Below, piece after piece: positions 37,656 through 45,257 of a stretch of DNA of 64,000 nt (position 1 is its first letter; every line of letters starts with the position of its first letter). Source of the DNA: Prauserella isguenensis. Lineage in GTDB: Bacteria > Actinomycetota > Actinomycetes > Mycobacteriales > Pseudonocardiaceae. A program made the position numbers and the translations under genes. The notes below the pieces were generated by a model. It was not told where the DNA came from. It saw only the letters and a program-made list of their open reading frames with translations, and searched no databases. The stretch is taken from positions 620,001 to 684,000 of the forward strand of contig NZ_JACHWU010000001.1 in NCBI RefSeq assembly GCF_014191605.1. Direction: 5' to 3'.

Positions 37656-38234
37656 ATGCCGAACACACCCGTGGACGATCTGGACGTCAGCCTGCAGGCC
37701 GTGGGCGACGTCGTCGCCCGTATCCGCTCCGACCAGTGGCAGGGCGTGACGCCGTGCAGCGCGTGGTCGGTGCGCGACGTGACGAACCATCTCGCGCTGG
37801 GCAGCAGGCTGTTCGCCGGGCTGCTGACGGGCAGGCCCGGCCATCCGCTCGATCCCGGTTACGCCGACGCGCTCGGTGACGACCCAGCGGGCGCCTACCG
37901 CGCGTACGCCACCGACGTCGTCACCGCGTTCCGCAGGCCGGGCGCGCTGGAGCAGGTCATCGAGGCGCCCGTCGGCGCGATCCCCGGCATCGCCGCGGTG
38001 CAGCTGCGAACCGTCGAAGACCTGGTGCACGGCTGGGACCTCGCCGTCGCCACCGGCCAGTACGTCGACTACCCCGACGACATCGTCGAGCGCGCCCTCG
38101 GCTTCACCCGTGAACAGCTGGCAGGCCTGGGCGGCGGCGACGACGGCCCGTTCGGCCCGGCACAGCCGTATCCCGACGACGCACCGCCGATCGACCGCCT
38201 CGTCGCGCTCCTCGGCCGCCGCCCGCCCGGCTGA
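37656..38234 (+). CDS. DinB/MDMPI-fold metal-binding protein (TIGR03086 type)
   Basis: 192-residue four-helix-bundle protein. PCSAWSVRDVTNHLALGSRLFAGLL and LRTVEDLVHGWDLAVATGQ carry the histidines that bind a metal in the mycothiol-dependent maleylpyruvate isomerase superfamily. Actinobacterial members probably act as mycothiol S-transferases or thiol-linked isomerases. ATG 37656 has a weak GGGAG. It converges on the GAF regulator 12 bases away. Confidence 0.85.
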   Translation: MPNTPVDDLDVSLQAVGDVVARIRSDQWQGVTPCSAWSVRDVTNHLALGSRLFAGLLTGRPGHPLDPGYADALGDDPAGAYRAYATDVVTAFRRPGALEQVIEAPVGAIPGIAAVQLRTVEDLVHGWDLAVATGQYVDYPDDIVERALGFTREQLAGLGGGDDGPFGPAQPYPDDAPPIDRLVALLGRRPPG

Positions 38235-38246
38235 CCCCGGGCAGGG

Positions 38247-39437
38247 TTACGCCTCGCCCGTGACCGTCAGGCTCACGCCGTCGGCCAGGCGGTACGGCGC
38301 AGGCGCCACCAGGTCACCCACGACGCGCCGCAGCCGGGACACCTCGGCCCGCGCCGTCACGGCGTGCCCGTCGTCGCCGAACAGTCCACGCCCGAGCACG
38401 GCCGCGTCGACGCCGGCCGGGCCCGCGCGGGCGATCAGCGCCAGAACCTGCGCCTGCCGCCTCGTCAGTCCCGCCGACCACGACCCGTCGCCCCCGTGCA
38501 CCCGCACCACGGGGTCGCCGGACAGGTCGAGTTCGGCCTGCATCGGGCCGCGTTCCCTGCGCGGGCGCAGCAGCCAGCCCTCGCCCAGTCGTTCCGGGGT
38601 GCACAGCCCGAGGCCCGCGACCGCCAACGGCAGTCCCTCGCGCGGCACCGCCACCCGAGGACCGGCCGCGATGCCGGACCGCACCGCGACCCACCCGTCG
38701 TCGTCGACGACCAGCAGCGGTTCGCCCACGCCGCCGAGTACGGGTTCGGCGGTGCGGCGCAGCCGTTCCAGCCGCTGTTCGTGCACCCGCCACAACCCCG
38801 ACTCGGCCAGTCGCACCGACGTCTCCACGAGCGCACCGATCGCCGGATGCAACGTCAGAGCCGGGCCGCTGATGTCCACCACGCCCGCCAGTTCGCCCGT
38901 CACCGGCGAATGAACCGGCGCGGCGCAGCAGTACCAGGGGTGCTGCGCGGACTCGAAGTGCTCGGCCGCCAGCAGCTGCACCGGTGCCGCCTCCACGAGC
39001 GCGGTGCCGACCGCGTTGGTGCCCACCGTTGCCTCGGTCCAGCGGGCACCCTCGGCGAACCCCAGCGCGTCCGCGTACGCCCGCACCCGGGAGGCACCGT
39101 CCCGCCACAGGATCACCCCGTCGGCGTCGGTCACCACCACCAGGAACGGCGACGTCTCCGCGGCCCGGCTCAGCAGCTGCCGCAGCTCACCGATCACCGG
39201 CTCCAGTCCCGACCGGCGCCTGCGCAGCTCCAGGTCGGGCAACGGCACCATCGCGCGCGGCGACCCCGACACGTCCAGCCCCAGGTCGAGCATGCGCGAC
39301 CACGACCGCTCCACCACACCACGCGGGCGGACGGGCGGGCGCGAACCGGTGAGGACCGCCTCGTGCACCCGCTGCATCACCCGCGCGTGCTCGGACAGGT
39401 CGGCCGGCAGCTCCGACAACGCCATCTCACCGACCAC
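38247..39437 (-). CDS. AcoR-like GAF-domain transcriptional regulator
   Basis: 396-residue one-component regulator. A helical N-terminus with HEAVLTGSRPPVRPRGVVERSWSRML matches the AcoR/MimR group, followed by a GAF sensor (about 85-240, GTNAVGTALVEAAPVQLLAAEHF). There is no sigma-54 AAA+ module; the C-terminus (LTRRQAQVLALIARAGPAGV to RLADGVSLTVTGEA) forms a winged-helix-like DNA-binding domain. GTG 39437 follows GGGAGG by 7 bases. It is divergent from the flavin monooxygenase with a shared palindrome, so it is probably its regulator. Confidence 0.87.
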   Translation of the reverse strand: MVGEMALSELPADLSEHARVMQRVHEAVLTGSRPPVRPRGVVERSWSRMLDLGLDVSGSPRAMVPLPDLELRRRRSGLEPVIGELRQLLSRAAETSPFLVVVTDADGVILWRDGASRVRAYADALGFAEGARWTEATVGTNAVGTALVEAAPVQLLAAEHFESAQHPWYCCAAPVHSPVTGELAGVVDISGPALTLHPAIGALVETSVRLAESGLWRVHEQRLERLRRTAEPVLGGVGEPLLVVDDDGWVAVRSGIAAGPRVAVPREGLPLAVAGLGLCTPERLGEGWLLRPRRERGPMQAELDLSGDPVVRVHGGDGSWSAGLTRRQAQVLALIARAGPAGVDAAVLGRGLFGDDGHAVTARAEVSRLRRVVGDLVAPAPYRLADGVSLTVTGEA

Positions 39438-39521
39438 GACTGCACCTCCCGACGACGCTTCCCGCCGGCCCCGGCGCGTGCAACGCGACGCAACGCTGGC
39501 CCGACCGGCAACTCTGCGCGG

Positions 39522-39545
39522 ATCGTGTATCCCACATCACACGAT
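39522..39545. promoter_or_regulatory. Dyad ATCGTGT-N10-ACACGAT, candidate GAF-regulator operator
   Basis: Perfect 7-bp arms (39522-39528 and 39539-39545) separated by ten bases lie between the divergent regulator and monooxygenase, 31 bases before the monooxygenase ATG. TGT-N10-ACA is the kind of site reported for AcoR-type regulators. Confidence 0.6.
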
Positions 39546-39576
39546 GAACCACGTTGCCGCAAGGGAGGGCCCTCCG

Positions 39577-41412
39577 ATGACGCAGACCCTCGGTTCGCCG
39601 CAGACCGACTCGCTGCCGAGCCCGCAGCGCAAGGCCGAGAACTGGCTGACCGGATTCGCCGACGCACTGGCCGCGCGCGACATTCCCCGCGCGGCGAGCA
39701 TGTTCGCGGCGACCAGTTACTGGCGCGACCTCATCGCGTTCACCTGGAACATCACCACCACGGAGAATCCGGACGGCGTGGCGCGGCGACTCGAGGCCAC
39801 CCTCGGCGACGTCGACCCTGCGAACTTCGCGCTCGAGGAACCGCCGGAGGAGGCCGACGGCGTCATCACGGCGTGGTTCACCTTCGAGACCGCCATCGGG
39901 AGGGGACGCGGCCTGGCCCGGCTCGTCGAGGAGGACCACGAGACGAAGGCGTGGACGTTCCTCACCACGATGTACGAGCTCAAGGGCCACGAGGAGCCGC
40001 GGGGCACGCACCGTCCGATGGGCGCCGAGCACGGCATCAACCCCGACCGCATGACGTGGGCCGAGAAGCGGGCCCAGGAAGAGGCCGAGCTCGGCACCAC
40101 CGTGCAGCCGTACGTGCTGGTCATCGGCGGCGGGCAGGGCGGCATCGCGCTCGGCGCGCGGCTCCGGCAACTCGACGTGCCCGCGTTGGTGATCGACAAC
40201 CATCCGCGGCCCGGCGACCAGTGGCGCGGCCGGTACAAGTCGCTGTGCCTGCACGACCCGGTCTGGTACGACCACCTGCCGTACCTGAAGTTCCCGGACA
40301 ACTGGCCGGTGTTCGCGCCGAAGGACAAGATCGCCGACTGGCTCGAGTCGTACGTCAAGATCATGGAGGTGCCCTACTGGGGCTCCACCACGGCGACCTC
40401 GGCGAACTACGACCCGGCCACGAAGGAGTGGACGGTCGAGGTCGACCGCGACGGTGAACGCATGACGCTGCACCCGAAGCAGGTCGTGCTCGCCACGGGC
40501 ATGTCGGGCAAACCGAACGTGCCGCAGCTGCCGGGGCAGGAGGTGTTCCGCGGCGAGCAGCACCACTCCTCGCAGCACCCCGGGCCGGACGCCTACGCGG
40601 GCAAGCGCGTCGTCGTGATCGGCAGCAACAACTCCGCGTTCGACATCTGCGGCGCGCTGTGGGAGTACGGCGCCGACGTGACGATGGTGCAGCGCTCGTC
40701 CACGCACATCGTGAAGAGCGAGAGCCTGATGGAGATCGGCATGGGCGACCTGTACTCGGAACGGGCGCTGGCCGCGGGCGTGACCACCGAGAAGGCCGAC
40801 ATGATCTTCGCGTCGCTGCCGTACCGGATCATGCACGAGTTCCAGATCCCGCTGTACGAGAAGATGAAGGAGCGCGACGCCGAGTTCTACGAACGGCTCG
40901 AACGCGCCGGGTTCTGGCTCGACTTCGGCGAGGACGAGTCCGGCCTGTTCCTCAAGTACCTGCGCCGCGGCTCGGGTTACTACATCGACGTCGGCGCGGC
41001 AGATCTCGTCGCGGGCGGCGAGGTCGAACTCGCCCATGGGCAGGTCGAACGGCTCACCGAGGACTCCGTCGTGCTGGCCGACGGCACCGAACTGCCCGCC
41101 GACCTCGTCGTGTACGCCACGGGCTACGGATCGATGAACGGCTGGGCCGCCGACCTCATGGGCCAGGAGGTCGCCGACAAGGTCGGCAAGGTGTGGGGCC
41201 TCGGCTCGGACACCGCCAAGGACCCCGGCCCGTGGGAGGGCGAGGAGCGCAACATGTGGAAGCCCACGCAGCAGGAGGCCCTGTGGTTCCACGGCGGCAA
41301 CCTGCACCAGTCCCGGCACTACTCGCTGTACCTGGCGTTGCAGCTCAAGGCCCGGCACGTCGGCATCCCCACGCCCGTGCACGAACTCGCCGAGGTGAAC
41401 CACCTGAGCTGA
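39577..41412 (+). CDS. Flavin-containing monooxygenase with N-terminal NTF2/SnoaL-like domain
   Basis: 611-residue FAD/NAD(P)H oxygenase. Residues about 20-150 look like a SnoaL/NTF2-type domain (NWLTGFADALAARDIPRAASMF, SYWRDLIAFTWNI). The FAD Rossmann site is VLVIGGGQGG (179-188), the NADPH site VVVIGSNNSAFD (about 345), and VLATGMSGKPNVP and VYATGYGSM are FMO-type ATG motifs. ATG 39577 follows AAGGGAGG. Fused forms like this occur with AcoR-like regulators. The substrate (ketone, amine or indole) is unknown. Confidence 0.9.
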   Translation: MTQTLGSPQTDSLPSPQRKAENWLTGFADALAARDIPRAASMFAATSYWRDLIAFTWNITTTENPDGVARRLEATLGDVDPANFALEEPPEEADGVITAWFTFETAIGRGRGLARLVEEDHETKAWTFLTTMYELKGHEEPRGTHRPMGAEHGINPDRMTWAEKRAQEEAELGTTVQPYVLVIGGGQGGIALGARLRQLDVPALVIDNHPRPGDQWRGRYKSLCLHDPVWYDHLPYLKFPDNWPVFAPKDKIADWLESYVKIMEVPYWGSTTATSANYDPATKEWTVEVDRDGERMTLHPKQVVLATGMSGKPNVPQLPGQEVFRGEQHHSSQHPGPDAYAGKRVVVIGSNNSAFDICGALWEYGADVTMVQRSSTHIVKSESLMEIGMGDLYSERALAAGVTTEKADMIFASLPYRIMHEFQIPLYEKMKERDAEFYERLERAGFWLDFGEDESGLFLKYLRRGSGYYIDVGAADLVAGGEVELAHGQVERLTEDSVVLADGTELPADLVVYATGYGSMNGWAADLMGQEVADKVGKVWGLGSDTAKDPGPWEGEERNMWKPTQQEALWFHGGNLHQSRHYSLYLALQLKARHVGIPTPVHELAEVNHLS

Positions 41413-41439
41413 AACGACCGGTCACCGGAGAAAAGCCCC

Positions 41440-41536
41440 GGGGCACCCTGGTTGCGTCCACCGCAGTCAGGGTGCCCCCGGGGGTCGTGGGCGGGCACCG
41501 GGTGGCCCCGGGACGAGGGGGCCCGGGGCCACCCGG
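41440..41536 (+). terminator. Two consecutive strong hairpins after the monooxygenase
   Basis: Hairpin 1 pairs GGGGCACCCTG (41440-41450) with 41468-41478. Hairpin 2 pairs CCGGGTGGCCCCGGG (41498-41512) with 41522-41536 over a 9-nt loop and extends imperfectly outward. Neither has a T tract, which is common for GC-rich actinobacterial terminators. Confidence 0.7.
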
Positions 41537-41624
41537 CGTGCCTGCCCGCACACCACTGCCTCCCTGGCACGCCCGCCGTCGGCCGGATGGTCGATGATGG
41601 AGGTGACACCGGCGAGGTGAGGGA

Positions 41625-42161
41625 GTGAACGTGGTGGCGGCCGAACCGAACGAGCAGCCGGACGACACCGGCCCCGTCGACGTCGAGCGCACGGAGACCG
41701 GTGGTGCCGACGAGGCGGCCCCCGGCCGGGACCCCGCAGCCGGTGCGCTCGACCCAGACGCCGAGTCGCCCGACGACCGCATCCGTCGTCGCGTGGGCCG
41801 CATCCGGTGGCTCACGCTGTTGAGCGGCGCACTGTCGGTGCTGCTGGCCATGGCGGCCGCGGTGCCGACGACCGACCGGCTGCTGTGGACGTTGCTGATC
41901 GTCACGTCGCTGCAGTTCGCGTTCGTCGCGCCCGCGTCGCTGGTGCTGGCCGAGCCGAAACGGTGGGCTCGCACCGTCCTGCTCGTCGCGCTGCCCGTGA
42001 GCGCCGTCATGTGGGTCGTCGCGCTGACACAGACGGCCTGGCTGCTGCTGCCGGGCAACATGCTGCTCGTACTCGCCTTCGTGCCGCTGCGCGACGCCGA
42101 GATCGGCGACTTCTTCCGCCGCCACGACCGCTCCCTCGCCGACATCCGCGCGGGCCGCTGA
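41625..42161 (+). CDS. Four-helix integral membrane protein, unknown function
   Basis: 178 residues. The first 50 are acidic and disordered; then four hydrophobic helices (about 62-80, 86-106, 117-135, 138-156) and a charged C-terminus (LRDAEIGDFFRRHDRSLADIRAGR). No family recognised. Start is ambiguous between GTG 41625 and GTG 41631; a GAGGTGAGGGAG tract serves either. It precedes the DUF368 gene but a 278-base gap separates them. Confidence 0.65.
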   Translation: MNVVAAEPNEQPDDTGPVDVERTETGGADEAAPGRDPAAGALDPDAESPDDRIRRRVGRIRWLTLLSGALSVLLAMAAAVPTTDRLLWTLLIVTSLQFAFVAPASLVLAEPKRWARTVLLVALPVSAVMWVVALTQTAWLLLPGNMLLVLAFVPLRDAEIGDFFRRHDRSLADIRAGR

Positions 42162-42439
42162 CAGCCGCCTGCGGAGGACACGCACGGCTTTCACACGGCG
42201 GCTACGTCCGTCGCCGCATCATGACCTCACGGCCCCATCCCCGCACCGTGTCGAGCCCGCGCGGCCGCGTTCGCGCTGCTGCACGCCCGGGTTCGCGACG
42301 GGTCCGCCCCGGGTGAGGACCTGCGGCGGCCCTGAACTCGGCGCCTGCCAACATGGAACCGGCCGCAGGCGGCCGTTCCCGGCCCGCACGAAGGAGCCGC
42401 CGGTTCGCACGACGGAGCCGGCCGGACGAAGGAGAGAGT

Positions 42440-43414
42440 GTGACGACATCGCCGCAGCGCGCGGGCAAGGCCCCGGCGTGGACCAGCTACGGCATCGACG
42501 TGGTGCGCGGCGCGCTGATCGGCACCGCCGAAACGGTTCCCGGGGTCAGCGGCGGCACGGTCGCGCTCGTCACGAAGGTGTACGACACGGCGATCGCCTC
42601 GGCGGGACACCTCATCTCCGGCGTCGTCCGCACGGTGTCGGACCTGCCGCGCGGCAAGGGCATGGGACGGGCGGCCGAGGAGTTCCGCTCGGTCGCCTGG
42701 CGGACGATCATCCCGCTGCTGGCGGGCATGTTCGCCGCGCTGCTGATCATGGCCAGCCTCATGGAGGTGTGGGTCGAGGAGCACCCGGTGCAGACGCGGG
42801 CGCTGTTCTTCGGCATGGTGCTGGCCTCGCTGTGGGTGCCGTACTCGATGTCGAAGACGGCACCGGCGAAGGACTCCTCGGGCGGCCACACGCCGTGGAC
42901 GTGGAAGGACGGGCTGGCGGCACTCGTCACGGCCGTCGTCGTGTACGTGCTCGTCAGTCTGCCGCCCGGTGACCTCGAAGCCACGGCACCGGTGATCATC
43001 CTGTCGGCGGCGGTGGCGATCTGCGCACTGGTGCTGCCCGGCCTGTCCGGCTCGTTCCTGCTGCTCACGATCGGCCTCTACCAGCCGACGCTCAGTGCGG
43101 TGAACGATCGCGACCTCGCCTACCTCGGCCTGTTCGCGCTCGGCGCCGTGATCGGCCTCGGGTCGATCGTCAAGGTGCTGCAGTGGCTGCTGGAGCACCG
43201 CAAGCGCATCACGCTCGTCGTCCTGACCGGCCTCATGGCGGGCAGCCTCCGCGCACTGTGGCCGTGGCAGACCGACGACCGCGGACTCCTCGCGCCCGGC
43301 GACCACCTCGGCATGGCGATCACGCTGGGCCTCGTCGGCTTCGGCGTGGTCGTCGCCGTGATGGTGGTCGAGGCGCGCATGACGCCTAAGCAGGAGACCT
43401 CCCCGGCGGCGTGA
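42440..43414 (+). CDS. DUF368 polytopic membrane protein (PopT-type undecaprenyl-phosphate translocase)
   Basis: Probably recycles undecaprenyl phosphate across the membrane for wall and polymer synthesis, a role established for DUF368 (PopT) proteins in other bacteria. 324 residues, about eight helices. GALIGTAETVPGVSGGTVALV near the N-terminus and LVLPGLSGSFLLLTIGLY later are the paired family motifs. GTG 42440 follows GAAGGAGAG; GTG 42438 would stop at once. Overlaps the next gene by four bases (GTGA). Confidence 0.88.
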   Translation: MTTSPQRAGKAPAWTSYGIDVVRGALIGTAETVPGVSGGTVALVTKVYDTAIASAGHLISGVVRTVSDLPRGKGMGRAAEEFRSVAWRTIIPLLAGMFAALLIMASLMEVWVEEHPVQTRALFFGMVLASLWVPYSMSKTAPAKDSSGGHTPWTWKDGLAALVTAVVVYVLVSLPPGDLEATAPVIILSAAVAICALVLPGLSGSFLLLTIGLYQPTLSAVNDRDLAYLGLFALGAVIGLGSIVKVLQWLLEHRKRITLVVLTGLMAGSLRALWPWQTDDRGLLAPGDHLGMAITLGLVGFGVVVAVMVVEARMTPKQETSPAA

Positions 43415-43938
43415 CCGGCTCGTCCGGCCATTCGGTACTGGCCGTCGGTGTCGCGGAACTCGACGGCTGGGTCCGCGCCCGCACCGCGCATTACGACGCG
43501 TCGTTCGTGTCGTCCGACCCCGCGTTCGCGCACGCACACATCACGCTGCTCGCGCCGTGGCTGGCCGAACCCACACGGGCCGACCTCGACGTCGTCGCCC
43601 GCATCGCCACGGAGACTCCCGCGTTCGACACCGTGCTCGGGCGGATCGAGACGTTCCCGGACGGGCTCATCCACCTGCGCGCCGACCCCGACCGGCCGCT
43701 GCGCGTCCTGACCCGCGCCCTCACCGCGGCGTTCCCGTGGTGCCCGCCGTACGGCGGCGAGTTCGGAAACGTGGTGCCGCACCTGACGCTCGACCGCGTG
43801 GCCGACGGCATCACGCCGGACACCGTCGCCGCGGACCTGGCCGGCGTGTTGCCGGTGCGGCTCCGCGTCGACCGGATCGACCTGCAGTGGTGGGAGAACG
43901 ACAATTGCCATGTGCGCGAGTCGTGGAAGTTGCGCTGA
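43411..43938 (+). CDS. 2'-5' RNA ligase/cyclic phosphodiesterase-family protein
   Basis: 2H phosphoesterase fold of 175 residues with both HxT motifs intact (AHAHITLLAPW and VVPHLTLDRVAD). Family members hydrolyse 2',3'-cyclic phosphates or ligate RNA ends. GTG 43411 is within the DUF368 stop, so translation is coupled to a lipid-carrier transporter, a pairing without obvious rationale. Substrate unknown. Confidence 0.85.
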   Translation: MTGSSGHSVLAVGVAELDGWVRARTAHYDASFVSSDPAFAHAHITLLAPWLAEPTRADLDVVARIATETPAFDTVLGRIETFPDGLIHLRADPDRPLRVLTRALTAAFPWCPPYGGEFGNVVPHLTLDRVADGITPDTVAADLAGVLPVRLRVDRIDLQWWENDNCHVRESWKLR

Positions 43939-44151
43939 CCGGCGGGAGGTGACCGGCGTGGGCTATGCCGAGCGACGGGTCGACATCCCGCGTGCCGGCG
44001 CGGTGCTCCGACCGGCCGTGGCGGCGGGCCGCACCGGATCCGGGTGACCTGCGACTGGCCGCCTCGCTCGACCGGGCCGCGCGTACGGGAGCGGCGGCGG
44101 CACGGCCGTTTCGTACAAGCGACGGCCGGGCACAGGTGCCATCGTCGGTGC

Positions 44152-45033
44152 ATGGGTATCGACCAGGCGCGCACGTTCCTCACGGCGCACGGGCGGCAAC
44201 TCGACCGGCGACGATTGGATGCGCTCACGGGGGCGGGCGACGGCCACGCGGTCCTCGCCGCGCTGGAGGCGTACCGGAACGCAGACGGCGGTTACGGCTG
44301 GGGCATCGAACCGGACCTGCGTGCGCCCGAGAGCCAGCCCGCCGGTGCACTGCACGCGCTGGAGGCGATGGCCGACGCCGAACCCGTGACCACTGCCCGG
44401 GCCGTCGAACTGCTGGACTGGCTCACCTCGGTGACCCTGCCCGACGGCGGGTTGCCGTTCGCGCTCCCGGTCGCCGACGCGACCGGCTGCGCACCGTTCT
44501 GGACGCAGGCCGACCCGCGGGCGTCGTCGTTGCAGATCACCGCGGCGGTCGCGGCGCAGGCACACCGGCTCGCGGCGTTCGACGCCGACGCGGCCACCCA
44601 CCCGTGGCTCACGCGCGCCACCGAGTACTGCTTCGCCCGGATCCGCGACCTCGACGAGCGTCCGTTCGCGTACGTCCTGTCGTTCGCGGTGCAGCTGGTC
44701 GACGCGGCCGCCGACACCCGCCCCGAGGCTCCGGCACTGCTGGACCACCTGGCGACGTTCGTCCCCGCCGACGGTGCCGTTCCGGTGGAGGGCGGGGCCG
44801 AGGGCGAGACGCTGTACCTGTTGGACCTCGCCCCTCGACCGGGACGCCCCGTGCGGAAACTCGTCAGCGAGACGGCCGTTGCCACTGACCTCGACCGTGT
44901 CGCACACGGACAACGGGCCGACGGCGGCTGGACCGTCGACTTCGACAGCTACTCCCCCGCCGCGGCGCTCGAATGGCGCGGCTACACGACGGTCGGCAAC
45001 ACCGCGATCCTGCTACGCCACAACCTGTGGTGA
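44152..45033 (+). CDS. Terpenoid-cyclase/prenyltransferase toroid-fold protein
   Basis: 293 residues. Repeated helical units with YRNADGGYGWGIEPD and GQRADGGWTVDF resemble the QW-like repeats of the alpha/alpha-toroid fold, but there is no DXDD acid motif of class II cyclases, so catalysis is doubtful. ATG 44152 begins MGIDQARTFLTAHGRQLDRRR. A 200-base gap from the previous gene suggests its own promoter. A tandem repeat starts across its stop codon. Confidence 0.75.
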   Translation: MGIDQARTFLTAHGRQLDRRRLDALTGAGDGHAVLAALEAYRNADGGYGWGIEPDLRAPESQPAGALHALEAMADAEPVTTARAVELLDWLTSVTLPDGGLPFALPVADATGCAPFWTQADPRASSLQITAAVAAQAHRLAAFDADAATHPWLTRATEYCFARIRDLDERPFAYVLSFAVQLVDAAADTRPEAPALLDHLATFVPADGAVPVEGGAEGETLYLLDLAPRPGRPVRKLVSETAVATDLDRVAHGQRADGGWTVDFDSYSPAAALEWRGYTTVGNTAILLRHNLW

Positions 45034-45101
45034 GACCAACCTGTGGTGAGACGTGCCTGTGGTGAGACCGGTCTTTGGCGAGCACGGCCTTCGGTGAGAA
45101 C
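45022..45101 (+). repeat. Five 16-bp degenerate tandem repeats over a stop codon
   Basis: Units start at 45022, 45038, 45054, 45070 and 45086; the first three are AACCTGTGGTGAGACC with one to two changes, the last two more diverged. Each unit carries a TGA- or CGA-containing copy of the gene's last codons and stop, consistent with duplication of the 3' end. Confidence 0.85.
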
Positions 45102-45116
45102 GACTACGACATGCGC

Positions 45117-45156
45117 TCAAAACAAAAAATCGGCAAGGAGCCCCATCTCCCTGCCG
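45117..45156 (-). terminator. Minus-strand intrinsic terminator upstream of rph
   Basis: Arms CGGCAAGGAG (45131-45140) and CTCCCTGCCG (45147-45156) pair with one mismatch. On the minus strand the stem is followed by ATTTTTTGTTTT (A-rich at 45117-45130 on plus). No minus-strand gene lies to its right within the intergenic region. Confidence 0.7.
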
Positions 45157-45178
45157 TGCCCAATTTATAGCACACCCT

Positions 45179-45197
45179 CCCCCTTGCGGCAAGACCC
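45179..45197. promoter_or_regulatory. Rifamycin-associated element (RAE)-like site
   Basis: CCCCCTTGCGGCAAGACCC contains the palindromic core CTTGCGGCAAG and matches the described actinobacterial RAE (recalled as GGGGCTTGCGGCAAGGCCC) in the core and right arm. It lies 60 bases before the rifampin phosphotransferase start and may overlap a -35 (TTGCGG, 45184-45189), with CACAAT at 45209-45214 as a loose -10. Confidence 0.75.
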
Positions 45198-45257
45198 GGC
45201 ATCGGGAGCACAATTCTCCGGTCGAAACGGATCGAATCCGCAGGGGGAATTGCAGAA

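Noticed and set aside
45022-45101. Possible CRISPR array
   Set aside because: Units are contiguous 16-mers without spacers and degrade along the array; no cas genes nearby.
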